From Strongylocentrotus purpuratus (Eukaryota > Echinodermata > Echinoidea > Camarodonta > Strongylocentrotidae): a DNA stretch of 64,000 bases. This document shows positions 8,901 through 21,447 of this stretch, piece after piece. Below the pieces are notes generated by a model, which was given only the letters and a program-made list of their open reading frames with translations, was not told where the DNA came from and searched no databases. Positions within the stretch are counted from its first letter, which is position 1. Each line of letters starts with the position of its first letter. The stretch lies in NCBI RefSeq assembly GCF_000002235.5, contig NW_022145613.1, positions 15,577,883 through 15,641,882 on the forward strand, in the 5' to 3' direction. Made by a program: the position numbers and the translations under genes.

Positions 8901-11333
8901 TTTTGATCAAAAGAAAATCAAAGCAAAGTGTGCAAAGCCTATATTTTTGGATCTGTGTTTAACCATCGTAAGGGTATCCAAACTGGGAAAATATAATATA
9001 TCAACATTTCGGTGCCTATTCGACTTAAAGCAACACTGTATTTAAGCTTTAAACAATACGGTATCATGCACGATTTTATCAAAGATAGTTTCTTAGTGGT
9101 CATCCAATTTCGTTGAATTAAATGTAACAAGTAACAGTTTTCTTAAACATTGAATATGTAGTAAAATTAACAGTTTTTACTTTGTAGATTATGAGTTGTG
9201 GGCATCCTCAAAATAATTACAAAATAGTCTGAAAAGCGCAAAACGAAAAAAGCATTCGGCACTGATGGGGTACCAGGGACATAAAATATAATATCTAAAG
9301 AATCATAGAGATTGATCAATAATGTTCTGAGAGGATAAGAATCAATAATAAACCATATTGTAACACTCGTTTCATGGAAGAAGGTAAGGAAAATGTATTC
9401 CAACTTTATGGGAAAATACAGAGAATATACATACCCGTAACCCTGGTTCATTGTAGCCATAGTAGAGATATAAATAGTTACTGATGATTCCTGCCCCAAT
9501 GCCACCAGCAACCATCTGAGCAAAAGCAACATTTGCCGTGATGATACACATCGTAAGATAGCCGATGATCTAAGAAAACAATATATTTTTTTAAATAACT
9601 TTTTGAAAAGACAACAAAAGCGAAACAAGTGAATAGAGTATAATATTGGCGGATGTATCATGTCATGGCTGTAACATATGTAGTTGCTTACTGTTGAATG
9701 ACACTATCAATCCCTCAGCTAAAAGCGATTAAACAAAGCTTTAACTGGCCTTGAAACAAATTGAGTGTGTGGGTTGGCTGGGTGTGTGAACGTGCGTGTT
9801 TGTGTGTGCGGTCGGTCTGTGTTTAGGTTTATACATATGAAACCTCGATTTACACCGGAACCATGTATATCTAAAGGGGTAATGGGCAGGGGCGTCACTA
9901 GAGAGGGGTGTTGTGGGGGATTCGACACCCCCCCCCCTTATCAGGATATTGTCGGTAAAATTAAGCTGCCGTCGGGAAAATGAGGAAAGGGTGAGGGAAA
10001 CAACGGATGAGGGAAAGAAAAAGTAAAGAAAAATGGAAAAGAAAAGAAAGAAAAGAAAGAGAAGAGAACAAAGAAAAACTAAAGGGAAAAGAGAGAGGAA
10101 AAGGGAAAAAAGGAAAAAAGGAAAATGAAACAATTGAAATGGGGGGATGAAAGAGAGGAGAGAGAGAGAGAGGAATGGGGAGGGGGTTGTTGGACGGAGT
10201 CATCTCGTCGAGGGATCAAGAAAGATATGCATAGATATATTTCTTTGTCGGGCCAGCTGTATCGGTATTTTCGCTCGATCCTCGTGTAATATCAATGCAG
10301 AAGTTTGAACTCGGTGAGATGTATAAATAATGTCGGTCGGCCGGCGAATTTTTGTTTTCTTTCTATGAACTGTTACAAATCATTGCCAATTGTCATTGCC
10401 ATTGTCAACCTTACTATATTTATATCATTAGAAAAATAAAAAAAAGGGATTCAAGAATCGCCCCCATCGAGGTGCGAACCCGAAATATATTTGTGTACAG
10501 ACGCAGCGCTCTTTCCGATCACGCCACACCAAATAGTTGCTGATCCCAGTTGTATACATGTAGATAGTTCGTAGGAAATTAGCCCCGGCCCCGGGTTTAT
10601 AGGGTTAAATATTAAATATAGAATAGACATATTTTTGTCGGTAATCGGTGGCCTCTATTAAAACCACCCCCCACACAAACACACTGAAAAGGGTCTAGTG
10701 ACGCCCTTGCATATGAGTAATGATTATACATTTCTAAATGAGACTAAAGGAATACAAAACATACATACCACACAAGTGTTCTTCTGCATCGAACATATTC
10801 CTAAGATTCCGGTAGGAATGTAGAACTAGGGAAGGAGAATATTAAAAGCAATCGTCATTACAATCAAAATTACAAAATATTGATTACTCTATTGTTTATA
10901 TCATAGCAATTGTGTGTGGGTACGTGTGATCACGTCTAAAGTCGTAATGTAATGCTCGCACATTTCAAAAGGTGCTGGGCTTGACTTTTCAAGTCATTGC
11001 GATAGTGTTAATCATGTATGAAAACAAGTGCATACCCAAAAGAACAAAGGGCAAATGGAGACTTACCAGAACACTGGCCCAAATTCCCATGGCGACATAG
11101 CCTACTGAGGTGTGGAGGACCAACTCGGCAATGGCGACGACGATGCTCCCAATGCCGAGGAATAGCTGAATCCAACCAGTCGCTCTTCCGGCAGCCCCGT
11201 TAAAGTTCTGCGACACACCGCTCGACGAGTTAGGGTTCTGCACCCTGGTGGCATAGTTGACTGGAGCGGGCTGGTGGACGTAGACAGTCTGGCCCGGGAC
11301 TCCGGGCTGGGTGGGATAAGACGTGGCCTGCAT
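5901..11333 (-). CDS. MS4A/CD20-like four-pass membrane protein, copy 1 (six coding exons)
   Basis: Coding exons, in transcript order: 11067-11333, 10769-10825, 9435-9569, 8649-8783, 7733-7769, 5901-6196. They join to 927 nt, giving 308 residues plus stop. All have GT-AG sites. The first four introns are phase 0 and the last is phase 1. Residues 1-50 are Tyr/Pro/Gln-rich. Membrane segments fall near 54-73, 79-101, 109-135 and 160-185. The segment 2-3 region (GIWASVL, FYIPTGILGICS, then NVAFAQ) and segment 4 (EMIVAIVASAYCC) resemble MS4A/CD20 proteins, which act as small surface or endosomal membrane adaptors and receptors. The tail carries a PPAY motif and seven 8-residue APYNQAPx repeats, then ends in GEVVA. 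The start used is the Met at 11331-11333. An acceptor just upstream (ctacacag before CAAGTTACC) implies a further 5' exon that I could not find. Function in this animal is unknown. Confidence 0.82.
6930..6988. repeat. Near-perfect palindrome with a CRE site in each arm
   Basis: Arms 6930-6958 and 6961-6988 are reverse complements apart from one extra T, with a 2-nt centre. Each arm carries TGACGTCA, the consensus CREB/ATF site, followed by CGCATAGTACC. It lies in intron 5 of copy 1, in a stretch (about 6812-7470) absent from the other units. Confidence 0.85.
7324..7434. repeat. Long imperfect palindrome in copy 1 intron 5
   Basis: Arms 7324-7376 and 7380-7434 pair over about 50 bases with few mismatches, around a GAT centre flanked by CTCGGGCC and GGCCCTCGGG. 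It belongs to the same unit-1-only insertion as the CRE palindrome and suggests a fold-back element. Confidence 0.8.
8125..8203 (-). repeat. tRNA-like SINE head in intron 4 of copy 1
   Basis: The minus strand shows a B-box-like GGGTTCGAGCCCC and, about 50 bases 5' of it, an A-box-like TATAGCAATCAAGTAG. The surrounding roughly 350 bp is conserved at the same place in all five copies. The fold is too degenerate for a working tRNA. Confidence 0.5.
9887..10709. mobile_element. hAT-like non-autonomous element, 823 bp, in intron 2 of copy 1
   Basis: Terminal inverted repeats CAGGGGCGTCACTAGA and TCTAGTGACGCCCTTG differ at one of 16 positions. The flanks look like a decayed 7-8 bp target duplication, and copies 2-4 have the uninterrupted site (GGGAGTATGGGTAATGA). 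Inside are a poly-C run, a roughly 200-bp purine-rich (GA) stretch at 9979-10195 and a tRNA-derived SINE head. No transposase was found. Confidence 0.7.
10458..10531 (-). repeat. tRNA-derived SINE head nested in the hAT-like element
   Basis: The minus strand reads GGTGTGGCGTGATCGG, with an A-box TGGCGTGATCGG, then GGGTTCGCACC as B-box about 35 bases later, and a T-rich stretch downstream that could end Pol III transcription. It is unrelated to the intron 4 SINE. Confidence 0.6.
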
Positions 11334-12007
11334 GTCAGAGGTAACTTGCTGTGTAGGGTAAAGAAGGTTTGGTAAAAACTTAACAGGAGTTTTGAAGACC
11401 AATAATAGGGTTAAAACTTCACGAACGGTTGCAATTTGAAGACTGTAGGATAGTTGTTCCGCTGGACTATACCACCTCCTCACAACATTGACAAGTGAGA
11501 AAGGAGGCGAGAATTCCAGTTTGTACAGGTATTCCTAATGAGCATTGTAATTGATTGATTGATTGATTGAACTAGTTCATTAATTATTTTAAAAAATGAA
11601 TTCACAACAGTAGCCAACGGATGTAACAAATTGAATTTACAAAATATTAAACATTACATTGCATGAATACAATATATTGAAAATTGTTCAGATAAAACAC
11701 AGTAAAAATAAACAAGAAATAATAATCAACTTGGAAATCGAACAATACTGGGAAATGAAAAGGACAGACGGAAGGAAGATTGAGACAGAAGAAGAGGGAG
11801 AGAAATCAAGGTGAAGTACTCGAAAGAATCACAGAACAATTACAATTCAAATTCAAACTGGCAGTAAATGTTATTATAGGGCTTAGAGACAAGTTCGGAT
11901 CAACATTGAATTTCAGAATAAAAACCTAATTTCACCTTGCATGATAGTAATGCAAGTATTAAAATATCAATAAGTATTGCAAGTTATGAGTTATATATTC
12001 ATCCATG

Positions 12008-12291
12008 CAGATGCGTACGCAGGATTTTTTCAAGGGGGGGGGGGTTTAACATTTATAAATCGGTCCGAAAATTTCGCAACGACTCAGCCGGCCGCTGAAT
12101 AAGCGGGGGGGGGGGGGGGGTAAGAGGTCATTTTTTTTGGGGGGGGGGGGGGGTCCCAAAAAGGTAACGTCACCTTTTTAGGTCGGACGTGGGAAAAAAA
12201 AATTCAAAAATCAAAAGAGGGGTTTTAATACATAAAATTACCAAAGGGGGGGGGTAACACCCCAACCCCCCCCCCCCTGCGTACGCGCCTG
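12008..12291. mobile_element. hAT-like MITE, 284 bp, upstream of copy 1
   Basis: Ends CAGATGCGTACGCAGG and CCTGCGTACGCGCCTG are inverse copies with two mismatches. Flanking 8-mers CATCCATG (12000-12007) and CATTCATG (12292-12299) match at 7 of 8. The interior is dominated by G runs of 9-17. Confidence 0.7.
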
Positions 12292-12419
12292 CATTCATGT
12301 GTTTGACATAGGCTAAATGATGTCAAAACACATCGGACATCTGGCTATATATATACAGGAATAAGAAACACAAAGAAACAGAACTCGGATGGATATCGAC
12401 AGAGTGCATCAATAATACA

Positions 12420-12790
12420 TGGGTACAATTGTGTGGACAGTACTAAATTCCCACGACTACTACTTACAATAAACTACGCCCTATATGCTCTAGGACAACT
12501 ATTCCTTCTAAAAATAACTGTCCGGTAAACTACCCCAAACAACTACTCCGAGTCCCATATAGCACGAATATCTTTAGGTCAATAACTCCCTGGTTATCCT
12601 GGACATGTAACCCTAGGATTAGAAACCGTTCGTTAATCGCCCCCTGCATGGTTACTTTAAATTTCCCCGGTCAAATACCCCTAGGACGACAAATACCTTT
12701 AACTATCCGTGCAGCTACCCCAGACAGCTACCCCTAAAAACATTAAGCATATACCTCTAGGATAATTAATTAATCACCCCAGGAAATGTA
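12420..12790. repeat. Degenerate CCCCTAGGACAAC motif block, unit 1
   Basis: Variants of ACTACCCCTAGGACAACTA recur irregularly about every 30-45 bases (for example near 12490, 12610, 12690 and 12750). Shorter homologous blocks occur at 25980-26110 (unit 2) and 40797-40920 (unit 3). No gene is seen. Confidence 0.5.
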
Positions 12791-15700
12791 TCTCCTGACC
12801 ACTGTAATCTAGATGTTTGTCTTTTTAATTTATTTCAAGTCCAATAGTTATTTAAGTAATAAAGGGAATACATTTTCTGTTTTCCAGTGACACTCATTTC
12901 ATAGATCTATTCCTCAATTTAAATTTATTTACAAGGAGAAGGTAAGAAGTTGAGTGTGGCTAAAGTAAAGACAACGCAGGGTAATTTTTGAATGTTATTC
13001 AGAGGCACATGCCTTTGAAATGATCTCCCACTATCTGCACGGGAGAAAGCATTGTGTCTTGCTTTCGTAGATATTTAATATCACAAATATTAATAGAATG
13101 ATTGTTTTGAACCGAGGTTCTTGCCTTTTTTGTAAATACTATGTTATATAATTCGTTATCTTTTTATTTAGTGTAAAATACCAAAGCTTTTTTGTTTTAA
13201 TGACAAAACATATTCTAGCCTAGATGTGTGATAGCTTGTAGCTTAAGTATGTTTTCAAAGGTTATTCATATTTATTAATTACATTCTCATTTATTGTGTT
13301 GATACTTCTGTGTGTTAGTGGTGCAAGACACGATTAGCATTTAATGCTATTTTCTGGTCCATTTACATTCACATTTTATTGTTATATTGATGTATTTTTT
13401 GTTTGGATAATAAGACTTCAAACTCAAACTCAAACTCATTTCCTTTTGCTTTTTTTCTTTCTTTTTCTTCGTCTATTCTTCTCTTTTGTTAACTTTTTAG
13501 GTGTGTACTGTTCTACATTCGTCACAAGCCTATATGCTTTCAAAATGTATGCCTGCTTATTTTAGTACTGTTATTATTCTCTTGAATTTACTTATGTCAT
13601 TATATAAGGATACGGATGTTTTACTTGAGTATGTTGTTGAAATGAAAAAAGAAATAGAAGGAAATAAATTCAATATAATTAAATTATTGTTGTTCCCCTC
13701 TATTTCTGAACTGATCCAATTAAATAAATAACAAGTAAGAATACAAATCTGGAACATATCGAAAAGAATATCAAATCATCACTAGCACACAATGGAACGC
13801 TCCCATGCGGAAATATCAACAAAAGATGAAATGTTACATCATCTCTAATTATAGCCTATGGCGTCATAGCGCGTTGCCATCGTATTGTGACGTATGCATT
13901 CATAATGAGTGCGCTTCGGAGACTTTACCAACCATTGCGATCAGGTCATGCTCGTTTTTATCAATCACTTCCATATCAACAATGGACCATTTATAATACG
14001 TCTGTGGTTTGTACCACTGTGTGCGGAGTACGGAAAGCGGTGTCATGAATATACGACGTACGGTTTAACAGCTCGTGAAGGCGATAGGAAAGATGGCGCA
14101 TATTTACCTGCATGCGATGTTTAACCATAGGTTTATGAGGCAATAGAGGGCCTTACCACAGCCATATATTAAGAAAAAGTATATAGATAAACATGTTATT
14201 TTCATGTTTTTTCATCTGCTGCTCATAATTGTTCTTCCAAAGTATATATTTCTCTTGTTCGTATTCATTTTGATTCTATTATTCTGTTTTTATTTTCTGT
14301 GATTTCCTTTCATATCATTTCGTTTTAATATATTATTATATTTGAACGTCTCTACATGGCCTTCAACTCTGAAAAGCGGCCACTATCTCGGTGAAGAATA
14401 GTGAAGACAAAACGTAACCCCAAGAGGACTTCCTAAATTGCTCGGCTGCAAACATGTCAATGATTTTATTATTGTATCTCTTTTCTTTGTACATTTCAGA
14501 ATATCAAACGACTTGATCTGGTGAATAATTTACCTTTCTAAAGCGCTCTGTTTGACATCGAATGTCTTTTAAGGCGCCTACATAACTAGTCATACATTCA
14601 TAAATTACAACGTACACATTACAGGCTATACATTACTAGTAAAAGCTTTGGTAATTAAATTATTAACATATGTTAGTTAGTAGGTCTGAGTTAACATAAG
14701 CTACTTTACAATGAGCATGGTTGAGGATGGATGCTCTTCGGTTCAGAATATTGTGTAAAAAAGGAAGGAAAATTTCAAAGACCAAGATGTCAACAAATCC
14801 CCATAATTCTACTTATCTGTAACCACGGGAGGTGACTACCATTCATACACCGAAATCGAGATATTTCAACATACATTCAACAACATACAACATACAGATA
14901 TAAACAACAACAATGAGTTGAAAGGTAAACGGAGCCAGCAAGAAATGTATTCGTGTACAGTGTACAAATGGGACAGGCTTATTGCTAAATGGAAATCTCT
15001 TGTACAAAACTAAACTAACCCAACCCTACACAGTTAAAGGATGACCAAAATGGTGCTGATATGACTCTGTACTGAACAATCTAAATGAATGTCATGACAA
15101 CGGATTATCATTCCGTCTAGCACTAACATTTTAAACAGTCACAATGCAGTGAGTATTATTTTCGGCACAATTTAATGCTTATTTTGTCTCAAATCTTAAA
15201 TCATAATGATCTGGCATTAACGAGTATACCTATTTCATTCAGTAATTACAGAGATTTCAAGCCTATCCTACACCGATGAACCTTCTGAACTGACCTACCA
15301 TAACAAATTACAAGTAATTTGCAAAGATCTTTAATAATTACTAATGCAAAATGATTTCTTAAATTCATTGGAAGCGCATACGGTTGTTAAGACTCCTCGT
15401 TTGAAATTACGTACTTCCTGAGAATTCTCCTTGATCAGAGTCATATCAAATCAGGGAGAACCACACCTGTTGTACAATTCGCATCCGCACCATAAGCATA
15501 ACTGTGTATCTAATATTTCCAATAAGCCTACATACATGTACCCATCAACAAAATGGCGACTTAAATTAGTAAAATTAGAAATGCTAATGATCTCAAGATT
15601 TGAATCATATCAGCAGTAAGATACTACTACGCAGCATTCGTTAATTCTATTCCAGTCAAAACAAACTCGAAATATATACGGATAAAAGAACAGATGAAAC

Positions 15701-16268
15701 TTACTTTGGGTGCGTGTTAAAAATGTCTGCCTTAAACCAAGTCCTTTTATGATGCTGTATATAAATCGCACACACTACAGCAGATATTATAAAAATACTG
15801 CGAGCGGTATTTACAATAGAAAATGGATTCCGGTTGTGGATGGTGTCAGTGCTTATACTGACGTATTCAAGCAAATATTTGATGAAATGGAATTTATGGG
15901 TAATAGCGAATAAACATTGGATGTATGATCATTGTAGCGGGCGCTCAACCAGCGGTAAATTAATTTGTATAATATCATTTTTTAATATGATTCCAGATAT
16001 ATCTTATCAATTCCCTATGATTTGATTTCAAAATTCTAGAGTAGAGGTAATTGTATTGTTTCCCACTACATCAAACTTCGTGAATGTATGAAGTATTGCA
16101 ATCGCTGATCTTCTCGAGACCCCTCCCTCTCTTTGTCTCTCTTTCTTGTATCAATTCCTCTGGCTTCCTTGGCCTCTCTATCTCACTCTCTCTATTTCTG
16201 TGCCACTCATTCCCTCATCCTCTATATCTAAATCCAATTCCTCTCTTTTTTCTTGGTGTGTCTGTGTA

Positions 16269-17889
16269 CAGTGTGAGTCAAAAAAAAAGTTTACACGTAG
16301 AAAATTGCTAATTATAAAAAAAAAAAAAATCATTTATGAACAGTGAATTAGTATACATCTTATAAAAGAGTGTTTTATCCCAAATCATTTAGTATCATTT
16401 TTGTAAGGAATATGTTCATGCTTGGATGAACAGGAGGCATTGTTTGCGAAAGTGTAAAAATCGAATTGCGCCAAAGTTGCTTATGTAATTTTTGAATAAA
16501 ACGATTGTGATTTGGGTTTTAATTCGGTCCTTGCAGATCCAAATAACATCCTTAACAAAATTTATCATGCCACACATATCACATATCAAATTTCAAATAT
16601 AAAAGAACATTTGTGCATTTTATGTGCGTGTGTGTGACTTTGCTTCTGCAAAAAGCATATGCATTGGATATCATTTGATACACTCAATTCATTCTATCAC
16701 TTTATTACTTTTAGCAAGTCGATTTTTGATTACGCTGACCTTCTGGTCTCTGAAGTTTGTCATTCGAATTCATTTACTTTGCATTTAAAGTTGGCGCAGA
16801 TCGGCTTTGCCATGCCAATAATCATTCAATTTTCCCATTTTGGTATTCAATTTAAAATTTTGGTCGAAGGGTTTCATAGATCTGTCATTTAATTTAGAAA
16901 CTGCTCAACTAGCATTCAAATTAATCGTCACTTGTCGAGGCGTCATTTTTATCATTCAAATTAAAACCTGTCATTCGTATTCGAGTTATGTTTATTCAAG
17001 TTAGGAATGTTAGGGGGAAGAATGACAACCCACGTTTACAGTTAAAAAAATGCAATTAAATGCATGATTTGCCATTAGGGTTATTTCTGTTATTCCATTT
17101 ATTAATTTTGAGGACAATGCATATGGGTGTAGTCGGACATTAGGTAAAGAAGGGGGCGAAATCAAGGGATATGGCATTTCTGCACGGACATGTTCATATA
17201 CCCCGGAAAAGTGGGGACACAAAAATACCTACCCCAGTCACAATATTGTACCATTCCTCCATAGTGAAAGTGTGATACATTTATGATGAAACACAAGACA
17301 AACAACTTCCATACATGAAAATCTAAGTCCGTAGATGTAAGTCGTTTTTTTTTCTTCTTAACAATAACACTTAAAAGGATGATGAATAAAAGTATATAAA
17401 GTGTATAAATGCAAAAAAATAAATATGGCGAAATACACATGGAAAAAACAGTTTTGAAAGAAAAAGAATGAACTATAACAAGTGTGTAATAAACGAGAAA
17501 TGTATATTTACCATCAATTTAAGTGCACAAAGTGCTAATTTGAATGCTACAAATGAATTCGAATGCTAAAAGTACACCTTCGCGATGTCAGAATTCGTCT
17601 TGCGCCAAATCGAATGACCAAATAGCGAAAGAAGCACATTATTCATTAATTTGAATGAAACATACATAGATTCTAACGAAAACTTCATAGATTTGAAAAC
17701 TAGAAAAAGGAATACAAACCCAAGATATATCTGACAGACAGCACTAAAACCGTCAAATTTGAACGCAAGACAAATTAATTTAAATGACAAACTCGCGAAT
17801 TTGGCCGCCATGAATACGCGCCTCATTTGGGTTGCACCGTCAGTTGTCATTCTTTTCAATCATAAACAAGAAATGATAAACACTACGAT

Positions 17890-17950
<61 letters not shown>

Positions 17951-18415
17951 CATTTTTTATTTTTTATTTGATTTATTTATTTATTTATTTAATTTTTTTT
18001 TTTTTTTTTTTTGGGGGGGGGGGGGGGGTTGATTGAACGAGCCTTAAAAATGGGGTACTCAGGGTCATCTTTACACAGAGTGCATATAAATAGAAAGAAA
18101 AAATCTTTATCACAGAGTGGCTTGGTTTCAATTTGTCACTCACAACAAGGCGCATTTGTGTTCTGTGCTTCTTTTTTTGGTCGTTAAATGGTACATTGCC
18201 CGCCCCCTCCTCCCTCCCACCTCCTTTAACACGGTCATGAAAAAAAAGACATTACCACCCGATTAACATTAAGGTTAAACGTGTTTATTGAAATTTTGAA
18301 CGGATCAAACATCACATATTAGGCAACTTTGGCGCAAGCCGATTTTTGCACTCTCGCAAACAATGCCTCCTGTTATGATAGTAAAGGATTTGGGATAAAA
18401 TACTCTTTCATATAA
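16269..18415. mobile_element. Tc1/mariner-like TIR element, unit 2
   Basis: It starts CAGTGTGAGTCAAAAAAAA right after TA in the polypyrimidine tract. Its long right arm is recognisable but the last roughly 130 bp are deleted. The interior has no recognisable transposase. It contains two opposed clusters of a CATTCRAATT-type motif (about 16740-17000 forward, 17510-17830 inverted), a (TTTA)n tract and a T-to-G homopolymer junction. Family assignment rests on termini and the TA target only. Confidence 0.55.
17885..18017 (+). repeat. (TTTA)n microsatellite followed by T and G runs, unit 2
   Basis: About 100 bp of TTTA repeats runs into a run of about 20 T and then 17 G. Poly-Tyr/Leu/Ile frames across it are artefacts. 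Confidence 0.9.
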
Positions 18416-20985
18416 TAATTTACTTCCCTCCATTCCTCTCTCTCTCTCGGTTTATTCATATCAAATTTTCCTGGTCTCTCACTCTCTCTCTCTCTCTCTT
18501 TCAATCTACTTTTGTCCCTCTCATCTCCTTTTCTCATTTTCCTCCATTCATTTCACTCTTTTTTGTTCTTCTACTCTCTGTCTCCCTCTCTTTCTCTCTC
18601 CGTGGTCGAGTAAGCAATGACGGGTTAAAACCGAGTGATCAAAATATAAACGTTTAAAAGATGATACGTTCACCTCAGGTTATACCTCTGAATGATACGA
18701 CATACGATCAAGTGCTACTTTTTCAATAAGTAAGAATCATGTATAAAGATGTTATTTTGTATTGTTTTGGTTAGTTGGGGGATGCATCACCCATTTTTAA
18801 CATACTGTCATATTGAAAGCAGTCAATGGCCTGCTTTCAGCATGTCCAATGCGTCAAAACTCAATAAATAGGTTTTCCCGGACATTTTAACACTTTTTTC
18901 AATCAAAGGTCATACTTTTTTGTTCAATGTTTATCCAGAAACTCCCTAATCTTGCACATCTCATGGTCAATTTCGTCTTTGGTCATTTATTTTCGAACTT
19001 TGTCAAGTATATTTCATCAATTTGCATTCAATTTCGTGAAATTATAAAAAAAAATAAAAAAATATATAGTTCCAGATCCTCGACTGCCAACATACAAATT
19101 GCCTTCATCATTTGCAATCGATTTCGTTAAAGCGTCATTCATTATAAGGTCACGTCATTGCGACAAATTTAAATGAGGCTCTCTTAAAATTGATAGCACA
19201 AAAGGGAATTTGGTTATCACATTCTGCAGCGGACCGTCAGGTGAGACGGATTCGAATGAAACCGGACGAAAATGAATGGGCAATTATTGAAATTGACCAA
19301 CCATCGACTAACTTGAATGTCAAATGACTAAATTAACTTTCACATTTGTACGATTCCTACAACGAATCTAAAGTGCACAAAGTTAAATTTAAAAGGAAAA
19401 TGTGTTTAAATTGAGGTAAAATCCTATATTTAGATAATTGTGCTTAATACATAGTTTCACTATTTTAATTAACAAATCTTTACAAATGTAAAATATCCAT
19501 CTTTATTTTAAAAAAGGTAAATCCTTTACTGAATAAGGACACTGGCCAGTGATCTTAAGACAGCTGAGAGCAAGAAACTGTGAGAATAATCACATGGCTT
19601 GGGAAAGTCATTTAGGTTGGTAGATTCTCAAATTACATGTTAAGCAAAACATGTGTCATTTACACTACCTAAGTAAAATTGTGCTTTCAACCTTGTCCTG
19701 TGGCCTTAGTGAAGTATAATGTCGCTGGGAATATTCTGAATTTCTCGATTTATATACTTATATACATAATGTCGCCAGCCCTTAAAAAGGTATGTCAGGG
19801 GAGTTGCATTCAGCTCGTAAATATTGCACGAGTCGTAGACGAGTGCATGCTTCATGCAAGCTGAATTCAATATTTCTGATATACTACGAAAGGAAGCCAA
19901 TATTTTTCTTATTGTACATTAAAAATTGACCTACGTAAAACCTAAAGGACTGAAATGGTCACTTTTGAATAATGTTTGCATTCTTTAGAATATTGTATAA
20001 AATATAGATTTAAAGTATTAATTACAGCTGCTCAAAAATTATATCTACACAAAAGAAAGATAAACAAATATGAAAAATGTCTTCTACAATACGTGCCTTG
20101 TAACATGTGGAAATTTAGCTAAATGTACACAGCCTCAAATGTTCAGCGTAGTTTCAGCAATGATAAATTTTACACAAACATCGTTTCACTTAAAATCCCT
20201 TTTTTTGCTCGATAACTTCGTCAATTAAATTAACTAACAAATTGATTATTTCCTAAATGACAGTCAAAAGATCGAATGGCATGACATTAATATATAATCA
20301 GGTAAAAAAAAATGTATTGGTAAATGAATATATTCCACTCCAATTCAGGCAACTAGATAAAGGCTACTTATTTTGAAGGTAATAGTGATACAGACTCTAA
20401 ATCAACACACGATTTTAATCCATATAAAAGTTAAATTAAGCATTCTTCCATTATTTTAAATTACAATTTCAAATTTTATTGCTTGGCCTCCTGAATTAAC
20501 ATTTAGATGTTCTATTAAGCGATTTGGAAAATTACCCCATTTATTATTTCAAATGCAATATGCATTTTCATCTACCACTTGCCTGGTTACGTATTGTTCG
20601 TTCTGTAATATTTAGCGATGTTTCCATAATATTAAACCTGTTCTGACTGGATTGATGATCATTAATGACTGACATTGAAGTTGAAAAGGTAGCAGCTGTT
20701 TTTTGCTATTTATGTTGTTTGTTGTTGTTGATATTGTTGTTCTTTCAATAGATCTTTCTATGCAGTAATCAGAAGGAGTCACGTGATGTCCAGCCCCCTA
20801 ATCAAGGTTAGAAAAGGGTTATTTATTTCAAACGTGGGGTGAAATGATTAGGAGGGGGGGGGGGAGAATTTCAAACCACAACACTAGTCGATATAATAGA
20901 GTTTGCTATGATATATTATGTAAGCCCCGCCCCCTATTTTAAAAGGGGACGTGGAACGAAGATGAGTTAACAAAGTGGGTGAAAT

Positions 20986-21447
20986 GGGCCGTATTCATAA
21001 AACTCAAAAATGCCTAGCAATTGCTGGCAAATAGCTGGAAAGATGTTTTTCTTGTTATAATAATTAGTACATTTTCGCTTGAATAACTATTTTCATCAAG
21101 CAATTGCTTGACGTGGCTTGAATTTTAATAAGCCAGTCATAGCACGGCTGTTTTTCCTTGAATTTATACAAACTATCTATCAAAATACACCAGCCGTTAT
21201 TTGTGCATATTACATTTTCTCACCTGCTTTCTTTCAATTTCCAATTGCAAAAATGCAATAAAATATAATGTAAATCCTCTCTTCAGAATATTTGAAAGTT
21301 TGCACGGATAAGCTACTTTTTTTTCTTAATGACCGTGTGCCTCGGAAAAAGGCATGCACTGTATTTATCAAGGATATGTCTATTGCTTGTTATTCCAAAT
21401 GTGATATGGGCATGTCGGGTTAATCGCTAGTTTTATAAATACGACCC
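20986..21447. mobile_element. MITE abutting the copy 2 stop codon
   Basis: Orthologous insertion with ends GGGCCGTATTCATAAAACTC and TTTTATAAATACGACCC, 15 bp from the stop codon. Confidence 0.65.

Larger units (their letters stand above)
1..13640. repeat. Tandem segmental duplication, unit 1
   Basis: This is the first homologous unit of the array; its left edge lies outside the window. Spacer 1-5900 is AT-rich and non-coding apart from the exon-like segments listed separately. The stretch 11334-13640, upstream of the gene, holds AT-rich DNA, (ATTG)n at about 11556, a hAT-like MITE and a degenerate CCCCTAGGACAAC motif block. Unit-specific additions are at 2586-2701, about 6812-7470, 9887-10709 and 12008-12291. 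Relative to unit 2 it lacks about 190 bp near position 355. Confidence 0.8.
16110..18603 (+). repeat. Polypyrimidine tract, unit 2, split by a transposon
   Basis: The C/T-rich halves are 16110-16262 and 18424-18603. The intervening 2.15 kb is the Tc1/mariner-like element. Confidence 0.8.

Noticed and set aside
9741-10203. Frames of 80-130 residues on the minus strand (FFLFSLFLSL-like)
   Set aside because: They translate a purine-rich low-complexity stretch inside a transposon and have no counterpart in other units.
11331-11483. Longer start for copy 1 at 11483 (MRRWYSPAEQ)
   Set aside because: The extension is not conserved in copies 2-4 and would read through a conserved splice acceptor.
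17566-17859. 97-residue minus-strand frame in the Tc1-like element (and the 31079-31303 equivalent) as a transposase remnant
   Set aside because: No helix-turn-helix or DDE motif is visible. The frame follows the CATTCRAATT motif cluster and is broken differently in unit 3.
17885-17971. Poly-Tyr/Leu/Ile frame
   Set aside because: Translation of (TTTA)n microsatellite.
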